From: Ktedonobacter sp.
GTDB lineage: Bacteria > Chloroflexota > Ktedonobacteria > Ktedonobacterales > Ktedonobacteraceae
Length of the DNA: 5,615 nt
Reading direction: 5' to 3'
Assembly (NCBI GenBank): GCA_003450555.1
Contig: DMFQ01000431.1
Span: 2,127-7,741 of the forward strand
The notes beneath the pieces were generated by a model, which saw nothing but the letters and a program-made list of their open reading frames with translations, ran no database searches and was not told the DNA's origin. The translations under genes and the position numbers were made by a program. Positions 1-5,540 of the stretch are shown here, piece by piece. Each line of letters starts with the position of its first letter. Position 1 is the first letter of the stretch.

Positions 1-938
1 GCTCCAAAATCGCTATCGGACCCTCTGTCAGCTACGGGTATTTGCCACGAATCAACAAACGATAAGTCTGATGCTCGGAGTTTGACTATTGCGATTGCAT
101 AGGGCTCTTTGCAGGTGTGGAACGAGCCCTGCGTACCTGTGGTGAAGTAAATCGAGTTATCACTGCTGTCTAGCGTCGGTGAACTCCATATTCCTCCACC
201 CAGGCAACCATTTGGGATCGTGTTAAAGGTGTGCTGGATGGTCCCAGTTGCAACGTCCATCTGTACAAACTGCGCTGGTATCAGTGCGCAATTTGGTTCA
301 CCGTCTGTCGCAATGCCAATATAGACACTATTGTTGGAGACAAGTGGTGAGTCCCACATGAAGGTGTTTGATGCGGGGTTACCAACCGCAGTATGCCAGA
401 TGATTGATCCCGTAGAGGCATTCAGTGCGTAGAGGTGGTCATCACCTCCGGCCACAAAGACAACAGAGGTTGGTATGCCATTGATCGTCTCAGTGGCTAC
501 AGTCGCGCTACTCACCACTCCAAGACTGGGGAGCGGGCTACACTGGGTCACACGACCCAGGTACTGTTGCCAGACTTGTGTTCCATTGAGAGTGCTCGCG
601 TGTTCATATCCGTCCAACGAGCCCCAGTAGACCATCCCATTCACAACTGCTGGCTGGGAGAAGATACCGCCCCCTGCTGGGGCTGTCCAATGCACCTTCA
701 AATTGCTTGCTGAGGTCGGATTGATAATCGTTTCGGCACTATTGAAGCCATGACGCCCGTTGTCATCCATATAGGTAGGCCAATCACCTGAGGCAGCATG
801 AACGGCTTGTGAGCGGGAATGGACATTGAGTAGACCGACCAGTACCATAACTAGTATCAATGTAGAGATGGCCAGGGTTTGCCATTTTTTGGAAAGAGCT
901 GACGCGACTATCTTAGCGGTAGAATGCATTTCACCCAT
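1..938 (-). CDS. Exported PQQ-like beta-propeller repeat protein, partial (3' end off the left edge)
   Basis: Reverse-strand reading from the ATG at 938 stays open to the window edge for 312 complete codons, so the C-terminus is missing. Residues 17-18 are KK, residues 21-37 form a hydrophobic segment, and the region near AVHAA (45-49) looks like a signal-peptidase site, so the protein is probably exported. The mature start (GDWPTYMDDNGRHGF, 51-65) resembles the entry motif of PQQ-like/BamB-like propellers. Blade-type repeats follow at about 92-128, 143-186, 196-238 and 251-300; the clearest is DDHLYALNASTGSIIW (166-181). Cysteines at 133, 217, 245 and 276 could form disulfides outside the cell. 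Related families include PQQ-dependent dehydrogenases and non-enzymatic propellers; nothing visible proves cofactor binding, so the function stays open. An alternative start is the ATG at 929 (residue 4), which has GGGTGA just upstream. The gene is divergent from the GH5 gene. Confidence 0.85.
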   Translation of the reverse strand, partial: MGEMHSTAKIVASALSKKWQTLAISTLILVMVLVGLLNVHSRSQAVHAASGDWPTYMDDNGRHGFNSAETIINPTSASNLKVHWTAPAGGGIFSQPAVVNGMVYWGSLDGYEHASTLNGTQVWQQYLGRVTQCSPLPSLGVVSSATVATETINGIPTSVVFVAGGDDHLYALNASTGSIIWHTAVGNPASNTFMWDSPLVSNNSVYIGIATDGEPNCALIPAQFVQMDVATGTIQHTFNTIPNGCLGGGIWSSPTLDSSDNSIYFTTGTQGSFHTCKEPYAIAIVKLRASDLSFVDSWQIPVADRGSDSDFG

Positions 939-989
939 TGACTTTGTCTTTCTTTTTTTTATTTGACTTCTCGCGCGATGAATAACTCT

Positions 990-998
990 AGCATAGCA
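990..998 (-). promoter_or_regulatory. Candidate extended -10 promoter of the propeller gene
   Basis: On the minus strand the bases read TGCTATGCT, an extended -10 (TGn) followed by TATGCT, which matches TATAAT at four of six positions. No convincing -35 lies 17 bases upstream, as is common for extended -10 promoters. It would give a leader of about 45 bases before the ATG at 938. This is pattern matching only. Confidence 0.3.
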
Positions 999-1206
999 GA
1001 TGTGTAGAAAGAGGACATAGAAGGATGGTTGAGAGGTAGTAATGATTTCCCATATGCCGTAATGAAATCTTCACAACACCGAGGAAGGAGTCCAAGCAGA
1101 GCTTTGCAAACAGGAGCAGGAAGATGGCATGGCACCCGCACAATGAGCCTCTCCGATTGGAGTCAGATTACCCCAGTTTTTCAGTTATGAAATGCCCTCT
1201 TTTTAA

Positions 1207-1235
1207 TTGACTATTAGTGCATTACTGTGTATGCT
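1207..1235 (+). promoter_or_regulatory. Candidate sigma-70 promoter of the GH5 gene
   Basis: TTGACT (1207-1212, five of six to TTGACA) is followed after exactly 17 bases by TATGCT (1230-1235, four of six to TATAAT). Transcription would start near 1242 and leave a leader of about 185 bases before the ATG at 1428. A weaker alternative is the TATGCT at 1333-1338. No operator or riboswitch fold was recognised in the leader. Confidence 0.4.
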
Positions 1236-1415
1236 TTCTTAGACGGGTTCACTGCCTTTTATTTTTCCTTGAAGATAGCAAAATCTCTGTACTACGTTCT
1301 CACTCAGCAGTGTTCTTAACAACGTGGCTACATATGCTTAGTGGGACGGTCCAGAGAAACGAGAGCAACTGCGACTGACGAACCTTCAGCGTCGTTCAGG
1401 GGTAAGCTTGCAATA

Positions 1416-1423
1416 GGGGGAAG
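1416..1423 (+). promoter_or_regulatory. Ribosome binding site that sets the GH5 start
   Basis: GGGGGAAG lies four bases before the ATG at 1428 and is the only good Shine-Dalgarno-like site near any in-frame start. The upstream in-frame GTG at 1341 has none. The site therefore favours the 500-residue protein, whose signal peptide then begins close to the N-terminus as expected. Confidence 0.6.
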
Positions 1424-1427
1424 TCTC

Positions 1428-2930
1428 ATGCAACGTCTTCAATCCTTCTCAAACGTGACGACAAAGAAAGCACTGCACCTTTATGCTGTTGTACTTGTGG
1501 TTACACTATTAATCGCGATCTTCATTGGACAAGGGAGGGCGTTGGCAGCAAGTGAAAGTGGTTTTCCTCACGTCCAGGGAACTCAGCTCATTGATGGCAA
1601 TGGTCAACCCTTCATTCTTCGTGGTGCCATGATTGAGTCTTCTTTTGCCTACATCAAGTCCTGGAAAAGCGGGAAAGATCCCCTGGCTATTCTGAACACC
1701 ACCACCTTTACTGCAATGGTCCAGCAGTGGCATATGAATGCGCTGCGTATAAATATTTCCGAGTGGATTTACGACCTCAATCCTGCCACCTATCTGACGA
1801 AGTTAGATACGGCTATCCAACAAGCGAATGCCGCGGGACTTTACGTGATTTTGGATTTCCATAATGACCGACAAAGCGGAGCAGTGGCTCCCTATAACGA
1901 TGGCATGCTGCATACTGTCAGTCTGACCTGGTGGAAAACCATGGCTGCCCATTACCTGAATTATCCCATGGTCATGTTTGATCCCATCAACGAGCCACAG
2001 TATACCAGTTGGCCAATGTGGCTGCATGGGAATGGAGGAACTGTCGTTGGGTATGCGGATGCCATTGCTGCCATTCGTTCAACTGGTGCACAACAGATTA
2101 TTATCGTTGAACCAGGGAAAGCAGGAGGACCTACTACCGCGGACAAAGGCTGGGAAACCTTTGATGCGACGACTATCACCGATCCTAATATTGTGTATTC
2201 AAAGCACATCTATAAAGACATTATTTCGGGCAACCCCACACTATGGGATCACCAATGGGGTTCTCTTCTAAATACGCACCCGATCTTTTATGGCGAATGG
2301 GCGCTCTTGCCTAATGCACTTCATCCTGTGCATTGCCAGGGCCTGAACTCTACGAACGCAGACTCCCTGATCAAGGCTTTCTTAAGCTACCTGGGGCAAA
2401 GACAAGCTAACTGGACCGCATGGGATTTTCTACCCTACCACTTAATTGAAAATACGACTAATTTCAAACCAACCTCATTTGCAACGGGTGCTCCCTGGGC
2501 GTGTGGTGCTGCTGCTGCGGCACAAGCAGGTATGGGAACAGAGGTACAGAATTATCTTGCTAGCGTTGCTTTAACATCGACATCGACTTCAAACCCAACT
2601 GATACCATACCACCATCAATCTCTATTACCTCACCTGCGAATGGAAGCAGGGTACAACCTGAAAGCATTACAACCATTACCGTTTCTGCAATAGATGACG
2701 TGGGAGTGACGAAAGTAGTATTCTCCGTGAATGGCACCTTGCTCTGTACTGATACCAGTGCACCTTACAGCTGTCAGTGGAATACTCCTGCAACAGCAAA
2801 TGCGACCTACACCATCGAAGCAAAAGCCTATGATGCAGCAGGGAATACAGCTACCAGTTCGAGCAGTATCAAATCCTCTGGCAAATGCACCGGTAAAAGG
2901 AAGTGCCATGCGGGGCCACGACATCGATGA
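1428..2930 (+). CDS. Secreted glycoside hydrolase family 5 (cellulase-like) with C-terminal Ig-like domain
   Basis: This is an extracellular retaining endo-glycosidase; GH5 members act on cellulose, mannan and related beta-glycans, and the substrate here cannot be set. Numbering from the ATG at 1428 (500 residues): KK at 13-14, hydrophobic core 19-33 and ALA before A41 form a signal peptide. The TIM-barrel domain spans about 45-380. GH5 landmarks are R107 (LRINI), H145 (ILDFHND), the acid/base E189 in DPINEP, H260 and Y262 (KHIYKD), the nucleophile E290 in FYGEW, and W332 (TAWDF). A Ser/Thr linker (382-393) leads to an Ig-like domain (about 394-481, PPSISITSPANGS onward) with C440 and C449 placed as a likely disulfide. 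The first in-frame start is the GTG at 1341, but its extra 29 residues look unlike a signal peptide and lack a ribosome binding site. The last 19 residues (KSSGKCTGKRKCHAGPRHR) are basic and do not continue the expected last Ig strand. Divergent from the propeller gene. Confidence 0.9.
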   Translation: MQRLQSFSNVTTKKALHLYAVVLVVTLLIAIFIGQGRALAASESGFPHVQGTQLIDGNGQPFILRGAMIESSFAYIKSWKSGKDPLAILNTTTFTAMVQQWHMNALRINISEWIYDLNPATYLTKLDTAIQQANAAGLYVILDFHNDRQSGAVAPYNDGMLHTVSLTWWKTMAAHYLNYPMVMFDPINEPQYTSWPMWLHGNGGTVVGYADAIAAIRSTGAQQIIIVEPGKAGGPTTADKGWETFDATTITDPNIVYSKHIYKDIISGNPTLWDHQWGSLLNTHPIFYGEWALLPNALHPVHCQGLNSTNADSLIKAFLSYLGQRQANWTAWDFLPYHLIENTTNFKPTSFATGAPWACGAAAAAQAGMGTEVQNYLASVALTSTSTSNPTDTIPPSISITSPANGSRVQPESITTITVSAIDDVGVTKVVFSVNGTLLCTDTSAPYSCQWNTPATANATYTIEAKAYDAAGNTATSSSSIKSSGKCTGKRKCHAGPRHR

Positions 2931-2967
2931 GGGAGAAGGAGGAGTTTGCCGCAAGGAAAATGAAGCC

Positions 2968-3000
2968 TTACAAATTGTTCTGATACGCCCATGCCACTAT
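2968..3000 (-). pseudogene. Remnant of the 3' end of a small membrane-protein gene
   Basis: Read on the minus strand, the last codons before a TAA encode IVAWAYQNNL. The intact 60-residue gene at 4598-4780 ends LAWAYQNNY before its own TAA. At DNA level AATTGTTCTGATACGCCCA is identical in both places (2973-2991 and 4603-4621) and GCCA follows after one mismatch. The match begins next to the stop codons and fades about ten codons upstream, where this copy meets an in-frame TGA. That pattern fits a decayed or truncated paralogue rather than a recent block duplication. Confidence 0.5.
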
Positions 3001-3106
3001 ACTGCTTCGCGTTCGTCTATGTCACCATTGTTCGCTAGACCCTTATAAGCATAAGTCAGTCAAGTACAAGCGAGGAATATTGAGAAAAACAATTTCTCGT
3101 ATCACT

Positions 3107-3135
3107 AAGGTGGTGCCCTCTTCCAAAAACCAGGT
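3107..3135 (+). repeat. Left terminal inverted repeat
   Basis: This is the left arm of the 177-bp element. It pairs with 3255-3283, with a single mismatch at C3131 against A3259. Its outer 24 bases match perfectly, which suggests fairly recent movement or selection on the ends. Confidence 0.85.
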
Positions 3136-3254
3136 CGTCGCGACTGGTTCTGGATGATATGTGGCCCATGTCCCGCGCCGATGCAAGAGCGTTGTGCGGT
3201 GCTTTCGGTAGGGATCTAGGTATCCTGCAATCCCACAACCGAATACTAAGCGCT

Positions 3255-3283
3255 ACCTAGTTTTTGGAAGAGGGCACCACCTT
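3255..3283 (-). repeat. Right terminal inverted repeat
   Basis: This is the right arm of the element, the reverse complement of 3107-3135. It ends 58 bases before the ATG at 3342, so insertion placed the element directly upstream of the TPR gene's translation signals. Confidence 0.85.
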
Positions 3284-3320
3284 GCACTACTCAAAGGAGT
3301 ATGACAACGTAAGTATAGAA

Positions 3321-3331
3321 AGGAGAGGTGA
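3321..3331 (+). promoter_or_regulatory. Shine-Dalgarno region in front of the ATG at 3342
   Basis: AGGAGAGGTGA closely resembles the anti-16S complement (AGGAGGTGA with two extra bases) and ends ten bases before the ATG at 3342. The TPR starts at 3373 and 3379 have no comparable site: the nearest, GGAGGAG at 3351-3357, is 15 to 21 bases away. This site therefore points to translation entering at 3342. Confidence 0.5.
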
Positions 3332-3341
3332 GTAGCTTTCC

Positions 3342-3386
3342 ATGAAAAGTGGAGGAGTGATACGCCGACTTATTGCTCATGTATGA
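3342..3386 (+). CDS. 14-codon frame before the TPR gene: leader peptide or shifted N-terminus
   Basis: The frame reads MKSGGVIRRLIAHV and stops at TGA 3384-3386, overlapping the TPR ATG (3379-3381) by eight bases. It has the better ribosome binding site of the two. Two readings are possible. It may be a short leader whose translation is coupled to the TPR gene. Or it may be the real N-terminus, separated by loss of two bases: GTATGAT at 3381-3387 would become GTATATGAT and read through into YDSNRQHG. I favour the second slightly, because RRLIAHVYDSNRQ would be a natural joined helix, but this is inference. Confidence 0.35.
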   Translation: MKSGGVIRRLIAHV

Positions 3387-4554
3387 TTCTAATAGACAAC
3401 ATGGAACACCTGCTATGCAGCTGTTCCGTATTCGCTTGTTGCTTGAAGAAGGACATAACGAACAAGCCCTGGCAGTTCTGGAGACGCTGCAGACTGACGA
3501 TGAGAAGCAACAGCAAGAGCACGCCTATTTCATGGGCTGGTATTATATTCTCAACAAGCGTTGGAACGACGCTCTTCGCGTCCTTTTACCCTTTTCACAC
3601 TATCAAGAGGATACAGACGAGCATGCCGAGCGTATCAAGCGCGAGTGGTATGCACGCTGCCTACTCTACCTTGGCTACGCTGCGATCAATATCAGCCATT
3701 TTGAAGATGCCGAGCGGCACCTGATGGCCTGTTTGAACGTTCTTCGACACAAACAATTGCAACGCCCTGATCTCCAACTCTGGCGGATTCGGGCTCACTA
3801 TTCACTGGCTTTGACCTACAACATGCGCAGCTTGTTTCCGACTGCCCTCCAGCATTACGAAAAGGCGCTGCATCTCTTTCTCTATGAAGACAATGATGAA
3901 GAACTCGCCAATATTTACTATGGTTTATGCGATACCTACCGCAAGATGGGGCAATTACGCGAGGCGCAACTGGCCGGAGAAAAAGCGTTAAAACTGTATG
4001 AACGAACCTCGAACCGTTCGTTGGAAGGGCGCATGCGCAACCAGTTGGGGAGCGTCGCTTTACTTCAAGACCGTTTCATGGAAGCTGGCGTGTACTTTAC
4101 GGAAGCCCTGGCCATTGCTGCTAGCATGGACAGCTTCCAAATGGTTATGGTCAACTGTATAGCCCTGGCGAAATTGCGTATGGCAGAGGGTCAGGTTGCC
4201 GAGGCCAGGAGATACTGTCAACGAGCCTTAGATATGAGTCGCCATTCTGTGAATGACTTACTGTGCGGGATTACTTATAAGGAAGCCGGACAAGTGGCTC
4301 TAGGAGAAGCTCAACAGACTGAAGGAGAGCAGCACAAACAGGAACGATTGGAAGAGGCAATGGAGCGATTCGAGATGGCGTATAGGTACCTTTCCACGAC
4401 AGATGCCTATGTTGAAAAAGCTGAAACATTCATCTCATGGGCTCAGGCATGTGAAGCAGTGGGGCGCGTGCAAGAGTCGCTGCGCCATTGGAGATCCGCT
4501 TACCAAACACTGTCCAGGGCAAAAGGTCTTGAGTGGGAGGAGGTCTTGCCTTGA
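3379..4554 (+). CDS. Tetratricopeptide-repeat (TPR) protein
   Basis: The 391-residue soluble protein consists almost wholly of helix-pair repeats. TPR-like units lie at about 14-36, 47-70, 91-123, 136-168, 174-208, 216-248, 254-287, 293-337 and 343-377. The clearest is ELANIYYGLCDTYRKMGQLR and onward (175-209), with the expected small and aromatic positions (Y180, G182, A196, A203). TPR arrays bind peptides or proteins. In many bacteria such arrays form the C-terminal half of helix-turn-helix regulators, but no DNA-binding domain, signal peptide or membrane segment is visible here. It is probably cytoplasmic; the partner is unknown. The start is uncertain: ATG 3379 and TTG 3373 lack ribosome binding sites, and a stop (TGA 3358-3360) closes the frame upstream. 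A 14-codon frame from 3342 overlaps the start and may be part of the gene. It converges with the small membrane gene, whose stop is 43 bases away. Confidence 0.85.
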   Translation: MYDSNRQHGTPAMQLFRIRLLLEEGHNEQALAVLETLQTDDEKQQQEHAYFMGWYYILNKRWNDALRVLLPFSHYQEDTDEHAERIKREWYARCLLYLGYAAINISHFEDAERHLMACLNVLRHKQLQRPDLQLWRIRAHYSLALTYNMRSLFPTALQHYEKALHLFLYEDNDEELANIYYGLCDTYRKMGQLREAQLAGEKALKLYERTSNRSLEGRMRNQLGSVALLQDRFMEAGVYFTEALAIAASMDSFQMVMVNCIALAKLRMAEGQVAEARRYCQRALDMSRHSVNDLLCGITYKEAGQVALGEAQQTEGEQHKQERLEEAMERFEMAYRYLSTTDAYVEKAETFISWAQACEAVGRVQESLRHWRSAYQTLSRAKGLEWEEVLP

Positions 4555-4597
4555 TGTACACTTTCTCAGCTACATATCATTGGTTTGCCAAATTTAG

Positions 4598-4780
4598 TTA
4601 GTAATTGTTCTGATACGCCCAGGCCAGCACAATGATCAGCAATGATAGCATAGCGGTAGTGGTAAGTGCGATACTTATCACGTAGAAGGGGAAAGCCGTA
4701 ATGATGAGTACTGTAGCAAAGATCACCCAGAATACGATAAATATGACGATAAGGTATTGCCAGGCTTGCAAACGTCTCAT
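4598..4780 (-). CDS. Small two-helix membrane protein (60 residues), unknown function
   Basis: I do not recognise a named family. The protein starts MRRLQAWQ, with two arginines, then has two hydrophobic spans at about 9-29 and 33-55 joined by a short turn around P31, and ends AWAYQNNY. By the positive-inside rule both ends should face the cytoplasm, giving a membrane hairpin. The gene is supported by an excellent ribosome binding site (AGGAGGG, five bases before the ATG), an extended -10 promoter candidate, and a second copy of its 3' end at 2968-3000 in which the homology respects the reading frame and stop codon. It is divergent from the DUF3267-like gene and convergent with the TPR gene. 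It might act with the neighbouring peptidase, but only position suggests this. Confidence 0.75.
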   Translation of the reverse strand: MRRLQAWQYLIVIFIVFWVIFATVLIITAFPFYVISIALTTTAMLSLLIIVLAWAYQNNY

Positions 4781-4785
4781 TTAGT

Positions 4786-4792
4786 CCCTCCT
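4786..4792 (-). promoter_or_regulatory. Strong Shine-Dalgarno site of the small membrane gene
   Basis: The minus strand reads AGGAGGG, then ACTAA, then ATG. The near-perfect match at ideal spacing is the main reason to accept this 60-codon frame as a gene. Confidence 0.75.
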
Positions 4793-4796
4793 GCTG

Positions 4797-4825
4797 GTGA
4801 CTTATGCTTCAGCCAACAGTATATC
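4797..4825 (+). promoter_or_regulatory. Candidate promoter of the DUF3267-like gene
   Basis: GTGACT (4797-4802, four of six to TTGACA) and TATATC (4820-4825, four of six to TATAAT) are separated by 17 bases. Transcription would begin near 4832, leaving a leader of about 30 bases. The -10 overlaps the -10 proposed for the opposite gene. Confidence 0.35.
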
Positions 4826-4826
4826 A
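4818..4826 (-). promoter_or_regulatory. Candidate extended -10 promoter of the small membrane gene
   Basis: The minus strand reads TGATATACT: an extended -10 TGn plus TATACT, five of six to TATAAT. A weak -35 (TTAAAT) lies 16 bases upstream. The transcript would start near 4811 and keep the full ribosome binding site at 4786-4792. Confidence 0.45.
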
Positions 4827-4861
4827 TTAGTCGGAAACAATTTAACGAAGATAGTGAATAG

Positions 4862-5503
4862 ATGCCACCATTGATTTTAATTGATCGCTTTCAACCTCAG
4901 CTACGAGATAGGCAGCAAATAGCGATAGCAGCAGGTAAACTGCGCAAGCGTGACGAGCTAGAGTTGTTGGAACCGCAGCAACTGCGCCCGATGCTTATGT
5001 TGAGCGTTGTAATGTTGGTGATCGGTACGGTGTTCTTTAGCATACTCACTATTGCAGCATACTTTGCGCAGACGCACAGCACGCGTGGACAAATCGGCGG
5101 ATGGGCGCTGTTGCTCTGGCTGGGCAGCAATATCCTGTCCTATATCGTCGTCTTATTTCTGCACGAGGGGATACATGCTTTAGCCTTTATCTTCTGGGGT
5201 GGTAAACCCTATTTTGGGGCGAAGTTGCCCGTGGCACTCTTTTGTGGTGCGAAAAATCAGTTGTTTCGCCGCAATCAGTATCTTGTGGTAGGTCTCGCGC
5301 CCCTGGTGGTGATTACCGTGGTAGCTGTTGTCTTCACGCTTTTCTACCCTGCCCTGGCTTCTTATACCCTTTTAGGCTCAATCGGTAATTTTTCTGGTGC
5401 CGCGGGCGATGTATGGGGCGTGATGAAAATTCTCCGTCAGCCACGAAATGTGTTTGTTGAAGATACTGATACGGGGTACAGGGTTTGGGAGATAGGTGGG
5501 TGA
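4862..5503 (+). CDS. DUF3267-like membrane zinc metallopeptidase
   Basis: This 213-residue integral membrane protein has the HExxH zinc motif HEGIH (101-105) inside a hydrophobic span, followed by HALAFIFWGGKP. That layout is typical of the DUF3267 putative zincin peptidase family, whose members are small and multi-spanning with unknown substrates. Hydrophobic spans lie at about 45-68, 82-110, 140-161 and 164-180. The conserved-looking block NQYLVVGLAPLVV (138-150) and the C-terminal GNFSGAAGDVW (175-185) followed by EDTDTGYRVW fit the family; D183 is a candidate third metal ligand. The N-terminal 40 residues are polar and probably cytoplasmic. The ATG at 4862 is the first start after an in-frame TAG (4859-4861), and its ribosome binding site (GAAGATAG) is weak. 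The gene is divergent from the 60-residue membrane gene across 81 bases. Family assignment is by motif and layout, not by a search. Confidence 0.8.
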   Translation: MPPLILIDRFQPQLRDRQQIAIAAGKLRKRDELELLEPQQLRPMLMLSVVMLVIGTVFFSILTIAAYFAQTHSTRGQIGGWALLLWLGSNILSYIVVLFLHEGIHALAFIFWGGKPYFGAKLPVALFCGAKNQLFRRNQYLVVGLAPLVVITVVAVVFTLFYPALASYTLLGSIGNFSGAAGDVWGVMKILRQPRNVFVEDTDTGYRVWEIGG

Positions 5504-5540
5504 GATGAATCAGATTTTTATGGGTGCAAGGAGAGGTCTC

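Larger units (their letters stand above)
939..1340. other. Divergent intergenic region between the propeller and GH5 genes
   Basis: This stretch of about 400 bases separates two divergently transcribed genes for exported proteins. It contains an A-tract (T-tract on the plus strand, 953-960) just before the propeller start, an extended -10 candidate on the minus strand (990-998) and a -35/-10 pair on the plus strand (1207-1235). A second plus-strand TATGCT lies at 1333-1338 without a good -35. One minus-strand frame (1141 to 959, GTG start, 60 codons) has GGAGAGG six bases before the GTG, but I do not recognise the product and it is not called as a gene. No RNA gene or clear operator repeat was seen. 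Confidence 0.6.
3107..3283. mobile_element. MITE-like element with 29-bp terminal inverted repeats
   Basis: The arm at 3107-3135 and the arm at 3255-3283 are reverse complements at 28 of 29 positions, with the outer 24 perfect (outer end AAGGTGGTGCCCTCTTCC). The interior of about 119 bases has no credible gene; the longest frames simply run through it. The motif CACT occurs directly before the left arm (3103-3106) and one base after the right arm (3285-3288), as a target-site duplication would. Small size, long perfect ends and no transposase fit a miniature inverted-repeat element mobilised by a transposase elsewhere. The transposase family cannot be told from this window. As RNA it would fold into a long stem with a large loop, so a regulatory role upstream of the TPR gene is an alternative. 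Confidence 0.65.
2931..3341. other. Gene-free region with gene remnant and MITE-like element
   Basis: This stretch of 411 bases separates the GH5 stop from the reading frame in front of the TPR gene. It contains a minus-strand gene remnant (2968-3000), a weak AT-rich hairpin (GAGAAA, five-base loop, TTTCTC at 3082-3098), the inverted-repeat element at 3107-3283 and a Shine-Dalgarno region at 3321-3331. A -35-like TTGAGA sits at 3080-3085, but no matching -10 follows, because the inverted-repeat element begins about where one would be. No strong intrinsic terminator for the GH5 gene was seen. Confidence 0.6.

Noticed and set aside
435..713. 92-codon plus-strand frame inside the propeller gene
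   Set aside because: It lies antisense to a long, well-supported propeller coding region and shows no domain or ribosome binding site.
2731..3048. 105-codon plus-strand frame overlapping the GH5 3' end
   Set aside because: Most of it is an out-of-frame reading of the Ig-like domain, and the rest crosses the opposite-strand gene relic. It is only of interest as a possible frameshifted GH5 tail.
3048..3059. TGACTTATGCTT shared (on the opposite strand) with 4798-4809 near the small membrane gene
   Set aside because: A 12-base match is expected by chance in a window of this size, and its orientation relative to the two gene copies differs.
3082..3098. GAGAAA / TTTCTC hairpin as a terminator
   Set aside because: The six-pair AT-rich stem is weak and no T-tract follows.
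3056..3238. 60-codon minus-strand frame across the inverted-repeat element
   Set aside because: It begins inside the element and runs out through its left arm into flanking DNA, with no ribosome binding site or recognisable product.
4403..4597. 64-codon plus-strand frame at the end of the TPR gene
   Set aside because: It is an out-of-frame shadow of the TPR coding sequence with no ribosome binding site and no recognisable product.
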